Positions 24,342 through 29,654 of a stretch of DNA of 29,654 bases are shown piece after piece. Within the stretch, counting starts at the first letter, position 1, and every line of letters begins with the position of its first letter. The DNA lies in IMG/VR virus record IMGVR_UViG_3300020159_000508, positions 1-29,654 of that record. One strand, written 5' to 3'. This stretch comes from a virus. The position numbers were made by a program, and so were the translations under genes. The notes beneath the pieces are model-generated. The model made no database searches. It was not told the DNA's origin and saw nothing but the letters and a program-made list of their open reading frames with translations.

Positions 24342-27300
24342 ATGGAATTAGATCCAAAGTTTAGAGAATTTGCTAGTCAAATTAGAAATGAAGGTGTTCC
24401 AGATGTTTCACCTATTCCTCCAAGAGGAGGAGGAGAAGGTCAAGGTGGTATGATCACTGATCTTCAACGTTTATTTTTGGAATCTAATAAAGCAGAAGAC
24501 ACTTCTCAATTTTCTTATAATACAAGAGATGTATCTAAAAAATACGCTGTTACATACAAAGGTGTAGATAATGAGGAAGTGTTTGCTCAAGGACAGGCGT
24601 GGACTAATAAAATGGTTAATGGTGTAGGTAAAGGACTTCTTCTTACAGGAACTACCTTTCTACAAAGTACATTGGGATTAGTTAATGGTTTAGGTACAGC
24701 GTTAGTTGATGGAAGAGCTGCTTCATTCTATGATAATGACATGAACAGAAGCCTAGATGCTCTTAATAAAGAGGCTGAAGAAAACTGGCTTCCTAACTAT
24801 TACTCACAAGCTGAAAGAGATGCCAATTGGTATTCTCCAACAAAGCTACTAAGTGCAAACTTTTTTTGGGATGGTATTATAAAGAACTTAGGATTTGCAG
24901 CAGGTGCTGCTTTATCTGGAGGAGTTTTTTCAGCTGCATTAAAAGGGATTCCGCTTACAGCTAAGCTTTTTGCTTCAGGAAAAGCTGCTGCTGCTTTATC
25001 TGCCACAGAGGAAGGATTGCTTGCAGCTAATAAAGCAGCAGGTACATTTGGAAAGGTGAAAGCTCTTTCTGATAAATTTGTTACAGGATATGCATCAATG
25101 AATGCTGGTGGAAGAGCTGTTGTTGCAGGACTTGCTACAACAGGTGAAGCTGGGTTTGAAGCATTCAATAACGCAAAAGAATTTAGAGAAAAGAAGATTG
25201 AAGAATATAGATCAACTCATTCTGGGTTAGATCCAACTGAATCAGAACTAGCAGAAATTAATCAACTTGCAGATGAAGTGGGTAATTCCTCTTTCCTATT
25301 AAATACAGGACTTCTCACCGCAACTAACTATATTCAGTTTCCTAAAATATTAGGATCTTCTGCAAGACTGGAGAAAGGAATGGCAAGTGCTGCTACAAAA
25401 GAAATAGGTGAAGTGGCAAAAGATGCTGCTGGTAATTTTATTGTTGCTCCAGCTAGATATGGTAAGGTGCTTGGCTTTGTTAAAAAAGCTGCTCCATATA
25501 CATTCTCTGCATCAGAAGCATTTGAAGAAGGTGCTCAGTTTGCCATTTCTTCTGCTACACAAGACTACTATAATAAAAAATACAAAGGAGACGCAACTAG
25601 TTTTCTTGATAGTTTGACAGAGGGAGTTAGTAAAACACTCACCACAAATGAAGGAATGGAAAACATTCTTATTGGTGGTTTGTCTGGTGCCCTTATGATG
25701 GGAAGAGGTAAGTATTTAGAACAGAAAGAAAAAACAAAAGACACTGCTGCTTTTGTTGAACAAGCTAACAAGTGGAAGCTTTCTGACTTTAGTAAAGAAA
25801 CAATTGACTCTGTAAATAGAGGAACTGCTATTCAAGAAGAAAGAGAAAGATATTTACAACAGGGTGACACTCTTATGAGTAAAGAGGCTGAAAGAGATTA
25901 TATAATTAACTATCTCACTCCTCGTATTAAATATGGTAGGCTTGATCTTGTAAAAAGCGACATTGCAGATTTAAGACTCTTGGCAGCTACAGATGAAGGG
26001 TTTAACCAACTTGTTCAAGAAGGTAAAGCTCTTAATGGAGATGCAAAAGAATCATATCAACAGAGACTTACAAATCTTGAAGCCACTGCAAATAGCATGG
26101 ATTCTTTGTATCAGTCTCTCACTCTTCGCTATGGAAACTTAGTGAATGAAAAGAATCAACCTCTTTATAGTCAAGAGGTTATGAGCAAGATGATTTATGC
26201 TGCTACAAAAGTGGCAGACTATGATGTAAGGATTCCTCAATTGAGTGGTGAACTTGCGCAATCAGGAATTGCTATTGAGGATGTAATAAATGGTGTTGCT
26301 CAAGGAAACGATGAAGCGTTTAATAAAGCTCTTGCTGATATCGATGCATTAGGTGTAATTGATGACCAAAAGATAGATCTCAAGATTGCTCTCCAAGATG
26401 TAAAAGATCTTACACAACGTAGACAAGAGTTTCTAAAAGAATATGATGAGATAAAGAAATCTCCTGAGAAATTCTCCACTCCTGTTCCTACAGAAGAAGA
26501 AAAGAAACTTGCTGCTGAACAAGCTGATCAACCAAAGAAGACAGTTAAGATTAAGACAAAAGATGGTGAGGAAGAGGTTGAAGTAGGTACAGAATATTTC
26601 TTAGGAAGGGTGGTTGAATATGATAAAAATGGTAAAGAAGTTTATCGTGCACCTAGATTAACTGTTCTTGGAGAGAATGAGGATGGTACAATAAAGATAA
26701 AAGACTCTAATGGTCTTGTAAGAGATGTTGCTAAAAGTGTTCTGGCTGATTATAAGCTTGGTAAGGTGAGTAGCACTTTAGCAAACAGGAAGGCTAAATT
26801 TTTTAAGGACCATTGGAATACAATATATGAATTTAACTTTGGTAAAGGAAAGAAGGTTAAAGGTAGGTTAGAGTATTCTGATAAAGACAAAGTGTTAATC
26901 TTTGTCTATCGTAACAATAAAGGACAACGTAAAGAACTTGAAGTTACAGCAGATCAATTTGTTGCTAAGAAAGGATATGCTAATCCGATGATTAAGGCTA
27001 TAGGGGAACTTACAGCTGTACAGAAAAAATCAATGGAGGAATTTACAGCAGAAAAAGATGAAAGAACTGCTGCAAAAAAAGAATCAAGACTTAAAATACT
27101 TAGTGATCTATTTGATGAAGTTTCTGATAAACTTGATTCTACAAAGAGCCTCCTCCAACAGAAGTATTCTCAGTTTGAAAAGATTGTAAATGATCTTACC
27201 AAATTAGAAGAGCAGATTAAAGTTGGTGAACTTACTAAGACCAACACATTTAAGAAGACTACTAATAATGCAATCAAAGCTGCTAATAGACTTTCGAGAA

Positions 27301-29654
27301 TGCAAGAACAATTGCGTCTTGAGATTGCAGACCTTGAAGCAGAAAGAGACCAACTTGAAATAAATCAAGCTTATGTATTTGATTTATCAGAGGATATAGA
27401 TGAACTTCCTACAGATAGTAAAGAGTTCTTAGAAGAATTGAAAGAACAAAGAGATGCTGTTCAAGATCTTGTTCTTGAATCAGGACTTGCTATCAACTCT
27501 CTTTCTAAACTACTTGATAATGTAGAAGGTGCATTAAAGACAGCTGTTGATTTTGCACTTGATCTTATTAGAAAGTTTGAATCTAAATATCCAAATCTAC
27601 CATACACACCACTTGGGCTTCGTGAGTTCTTGAATAAAGATCTTGAGTTTAAAGGTGTCTATCCAGATTATCAATCCTACCTACAAGCTAATCCTAATCT
27701 ATTAGCTGATCTTACAGACTTTGAAAGAGACATTGCTGAAATAGATGACCTTGATGTAACTCCTAATGAACGTTCTGTTGCAGAACTTAAGGATGAGATA
27801 CAAAAGCTTTATGATCAAATCAATGAAGCAGAACAACAACTGAAAGCAAAGAATCTTGTATTAGATAGACTTAGTGATATTGCAGAAACATATAAGAAGC
27901 AACAGGAAGAAGAAAAAGCTATTGCAAAAAGTCTTGCTTTAAGAGAAGAGTTCTTAGGAATTAATACAGAGGATGTTCAAACTCTTACAGCTGAAGATAA
28001 TAAAGGTTATGAAGCAGCTGCTAAGAAAGGATACTTTGGTGTTGTAGGTGGTACAATGCCTATTGATGATGGTAAAGCTCATCAGAAAAGAGCAAATAAC
28101 TTTGGAGTGAGGCTGCCATCAATGGATGATGCAGATAAGATATTTGGTATTATTGTAACCTCTAAGACAGAAGAAGAGCTTGGACTTGTTAGAACTGTAG
28201 GTGATAAAAAGCTAGGATTGATGGAGCATTTGTATGCAAAAGATCCTAGTACAGTGATTGCTCTTGTTATGGTTAAGAAGAACGATGATGGTACATACGC
28301 TCTTGTAGATGAATTTGGTGAACCTATTGCTCCAGGAGTTGATACTATTAATAATGCCATCTATCAAGTGTTTCCTGAGAAGAAACTTACAGCCAAGTAC
28401 AACGGTAAGGTGGAAAGTATGTTTAGGGATAGCACTCCTGAAGATGTAAAAGCTGCTCTTACAGAACAATATGGTGGATGGAGAGATGCTAGACTTGCTG
28501 AAACTACACTTGGTAAACCTAGAAGCATAGCTGCATCATTTGGTGTTCCTGATTATGTTAAGCAACTTAAACCTGATGGAACAGAAGGTCCTATAGATTA
28601 TGCTGCAAGAACTTCTGCTGTAGACTCTGGTCTTATATCAAAATCAGATCTTGTAGAGGATCAAGTTATAATGATTGCTACAACAAACAAAGCTGTTAGC
28701 AATGGCTCTGTAACATTCAACACTCCTCTTGGTAGGGTGTTCTTGAAAGTTCCTGGTGGATTGGTTAAACTGTTCAATAGGAAATTTAATAAGAAAGAAG
28801 CAGAGACAATATTTGATGTGCTTCATCAGATTACTAAAAATGCTGTTGAAGACAAATCAACTAAGACAGAAAGAACACAAACACTACTCAACTGGATAAA
28901 GTCTGTAGCTTATTGGGGTATTGCAAAGAATACACAGACAGGAGAAAGAAAAGACAAACCTGGATATAATAATATATGGTTTGAAGATGTAACAGAGAAC
29001 GGTGTTGTATCAACTAAACTATTCATCTCTGGAAGGGGTGGAGGTTTTGCATTTACACCAAGCTCTCTTGAGAATAATAAAGCTGATATCATTAGCTTAT
29101 TACAAGACATGTATTTTAATGCAAATGCTACACTAACAAACGCAAACTCATACAATAAACCTTATCAAGAGATAGTTGGTCTTAAGAAAGACGGAACTCC
29201 TGAATATAAAAGATGGGACAACTATCAAACATTCCTTCTTTCTTCTGAAGGAAGAACTAAAGACGAGGTTCCTTTCACAACAGTATTAAAACCACAAGTT
29301 GATCCAAATGCAATAAACAGGAAAGATGTTTATTTCACACTTAAGGATGTGGCTGATGATTATGTTCTTCCATCAAATCAACCTGTTGTAACACAAACAC
29401 CTGCACCAGTAGCTCCTGTAGTTTCTGATAATACTAAAAGTATTGGAGTTGATTATGTAATAGAAAATAAAGAGATAACAGTAGATCACCCAGAAGGTGA
29501 GACTGCAACTCCTATTATTGACTACAAATCTTCTTCAAAAGAGTCCTATGAAGGAACAAAGGTTAAGGTGTTGAGTGCTACAGCTAATGCAGTAGAAGCT
29601 CAAGTAACTTATCCTGATGGCGAGAAGTTCACAGAAACATTTGATAGAGCTGAT
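24342..29654 (+). CDS. Giant internal virion polypeptide, 3' end beyond window (partial, 1771 codons seen)
   Basis: The frame stays open from ATG 24342 to the last base, exactly 1771 codons. The N-terminus is Pro/Gly-rich (residues 20-36). Two Gly/Ala-rich apolar stretches lie at about 92-122 (GVGKGLLLTGTTFLQSTLGL) and 183-200 (LGFAAGAALSGGVFSAAL), reminiscent of ejected internal proteins that enter membranes. Helical segments follow, with strong coiled-coil character at about 890-1010 and 1140-1210, then a mixed alpha/beta region and a Pro/Val-rich linker near 1680-1700. Genes in this position of crAss-like phages are giant ejected proteins, some carrying the virion RNA polymerase; no DxDxD polymerase motif is present in the visible part. 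The start follows the previous TAG by 2 bases. Confidence 0.75.
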   Translation, partial: MELDPKFREFASQIRNEGVPDVSPIPPRGGGEGQGGMITDLQRLFLESNKAEDTSQFSYNTRDVSKKYAVTYKGVDNEEVFAQGQAWTNKMVNGVGKGLLLTGTTFLQSTLGLVNGLGTALVDGRAASFYDNDMNRSLDALNKEAEENWLPNYYSQAERDANWYSPTKLLSANFFWDGIIKNLGFAAGAALSGGVFSAALKGIPLTAKLFASGKAAAALSATEEGLLAANKAAGTFGKVKALSDKFVTGYASMNAGGRAVVAGLATTGEAGFEAFNNAKEFREKKIEEYRSTHSGLDPTESELAEINQLADEVGNSSFLLNTGLLTATNYIQFPKILGSSARLEKGMASAATKEIGEVAKDAAGNFIVAPARYGKVLGFVKKAAPYTFSASEAFEEGAQFAISSATQDYYNKKYKGDATSFLDSLTEGVSKTLTTNEGMENILIGGLSGALMMGRGKYLEQKEKTKDTAAFVEQANKWKLSDFSKETIDSVNRGTAIQEERERYLQQGDTLMSKEAERDYIINYLTPRIKYGRLDLVKSDIADLRLLAATDEGFNQLVQEGKALNGDAKESYQQRLTNLEATANSMDSLYQSLTLRYGNLVNEKNQPLYSQEVMSKMIYAATKVADYDVRIPQLSGELAQSGIAIEDVINGVAQGNDEAFNKALADIDALGVIDDQKIDLKIALQDVKDLTQRRQEFLKEYDEIKKSPEKFSTPVPTEEEKKLAAEQADQPKKTVKIKTKDGEEEVEVGTEYFLGRVVEYDKNGKEVYRAPRLTVLGENEDGTIKIKDSNGLVRDVAKSVLADYKLGKVSSTLANRKAKFFKDHWNTIYEFNFGKGKKVKGRLEYSDKDKVLIFVYRNNKGQRKELEVTADQFVAKKGYANPMIKAIGELTAVQKKSMEEFTAEKDERTAAKKESRLKILSDLFDEVSDKLDSTKSLLQQKYSQFEKIVNDLTKLEEQIKVGELTKTNTFKKTTNNAIKAANRLSRMQEQLRLEIADLEAERDQLEINQAYVFDLSEDIDELPTDSKEFLEELKEQRDAVQDLVLESGLAINSLSKLLDNVEGALKTAVDFALDLIRKFESKYPNLPYTPLGLREFLNKDLEFKGVYPDYQSYLQANPNLLADLTDFERDIAEIDDLDVTPNERSVAELKDEIQKLYDQINEAEQQLKAKNLVLDRLSDIAETYKKQQEEEKAIAKSLALREEFLGINTEDVQTLTAEDNKGYEAAAKKGYFGVVGGTMPIDDGKAHQKRANNFGVRLPSMDDADKIFGIIVTSKTEEELGLVRTVGDKKLGLMEHLYAKDPSTVIALVMVKKNDDGTYALVDEFGEPIAPGVDTINNAIYQVFPEKKLTAKYNGKVESMFRDSTPEDVKAALTEQYGGWRDARLAETTLGKPRSIAASFGVPDYVKQLKPDGTEGPIDYAARTSAVDSGLISKSDLVEDQVIMIATTNKAVSNGSVTFNTPLGRVFLKVPGGLVKLFNRKFNKKEAETIFDVLHQITKNAVEDKSTKTERTQTLLNWIKSVAYWGIAKNTQTGERKDKPGYNNIWFEDVTENGVVSTKLFISGRGGGFAFTPSSLENNKADIISLLQDMYFNANATLTNANSYNKPYQEIVGLKKDGTPEYKRWDNYQTFLLSSEGRTKDEVPFTTVLKPQVDPNAINRKDVYFTLKDVADDYVLPSNQPVVTQTPAPVAPVVSDNTKSIGVDYVIENKEITVDHPEGETATPIIDYKSSSKESYEGTKVKVLSATANAVEAQVTYPDGEKFTETFDRAD

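Noticed and set aside
24800-25168. A 122-codon minus-strand ORF rich in Ala and Pro
   Set aside because: It is the antisense of the Ala/Gly-rich part of the giant gene; no start context, no neighbours on that strand, and no recognisable motif.
25408-25617. A 69-codon + strand ORF with a Leu-rich, holin-like start
   Set aside because: It is a +1-frame shadow of the giant gene; the apolar look comes from reading Lys/Leu-rich codons out of frame, and the main frame is continuous.
1-29654. Possible stop-codon recoding (TAG or TGA), known in some crAss-like phages
   Set aside because: TAA, TAG (4127, 6205, 8849, 24339) and TGA (1412, 3982) all end genes just before the next start, so the standard code fits.

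Overview
This window is a late (virion) gene block of a double-stranded DNA tailed phage of the crAss-like group (Crassvirales), very probably infecting a member of the Bacteroidetes. Every convincing gene is on the + strand, most genes abut or overlap, the DNA is AT-rich, and start codons are preceded by A/T-rich leaders with no Shine-Dalgarno motif, as is usual for Bacteroidetes genes. The family clues are a 1425-residue muzzle/stabilization-like protein preceded by small ring-type proteins (one with an HU/IHF-like core) and followed by a run of giant internal 'cargo' type proteins. All three stop codons are used normally, so there is no sign of stop-codon recoding here.

Layout. (1) 1-118: a strongly structured non-coding stretch (terminator-like hairpin, three-way junction, small hairpin) followed by a free-standing HNH endonuclease (119-436). 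(2) 444-3324: three virion-block genes, the last (2170-3324) with clearly different codon use, a tandem stop and a strong terminator, as expected for a very abundant virion protein. (3) 3416-6205: a fibre-like cluster: a beta-plus-helix structural protein, a 47-residue cysteine-rich mini-protein, an 88-residue protein, a fibre with a tail-collar domain, and a Thr-tract protein, closed by a rho-independent terminator at 6254-6280. (4) 6392-9822: a metallophosphoesterase with an added N-terminal region, then three tail ring/connector candidates joined by TAATG start-stop overlaps. (5) 9825-15650: the muzzle module, which looks split: a 1425-residue protein, a 217-residue Thr-tract protein, and a 290-residue protein that seems to carry the muzzle C-terminal domain behind a domain shared with the 217-residue protein. 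(6) 15650-18571: a 973-residue multidomain protein with a zinc ribbon, a papain-like cysteine peptidase/amidase candidate and a lysozyme-like candidate. (7) 18593-29654: three large internal virion proteins, the last running off the right edge after 1771 codons.

How it fits together: regions 2 and 3 build the capsid and its decorations or fibres, region 4 the portal-to-tail rings, region 5 the muzzle at the tail tip, region 6 a probable cell-wall-opening enzyme, and region 7 proteins packed with or ahead of the DNA for delivery. Recurrent threonine tracts, a shared Ile-Pro-stop ending and shared N-terminal modules run across several of the virion genes and point to module shuffling. Functional names come from recognised motifs, gene order and memory of the family; no database search was run. 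No gene-free stretch exceeds 300 bases; the longest are 6206-6391, 1-118, 3325-3415 and 21482-21567, and each is described.
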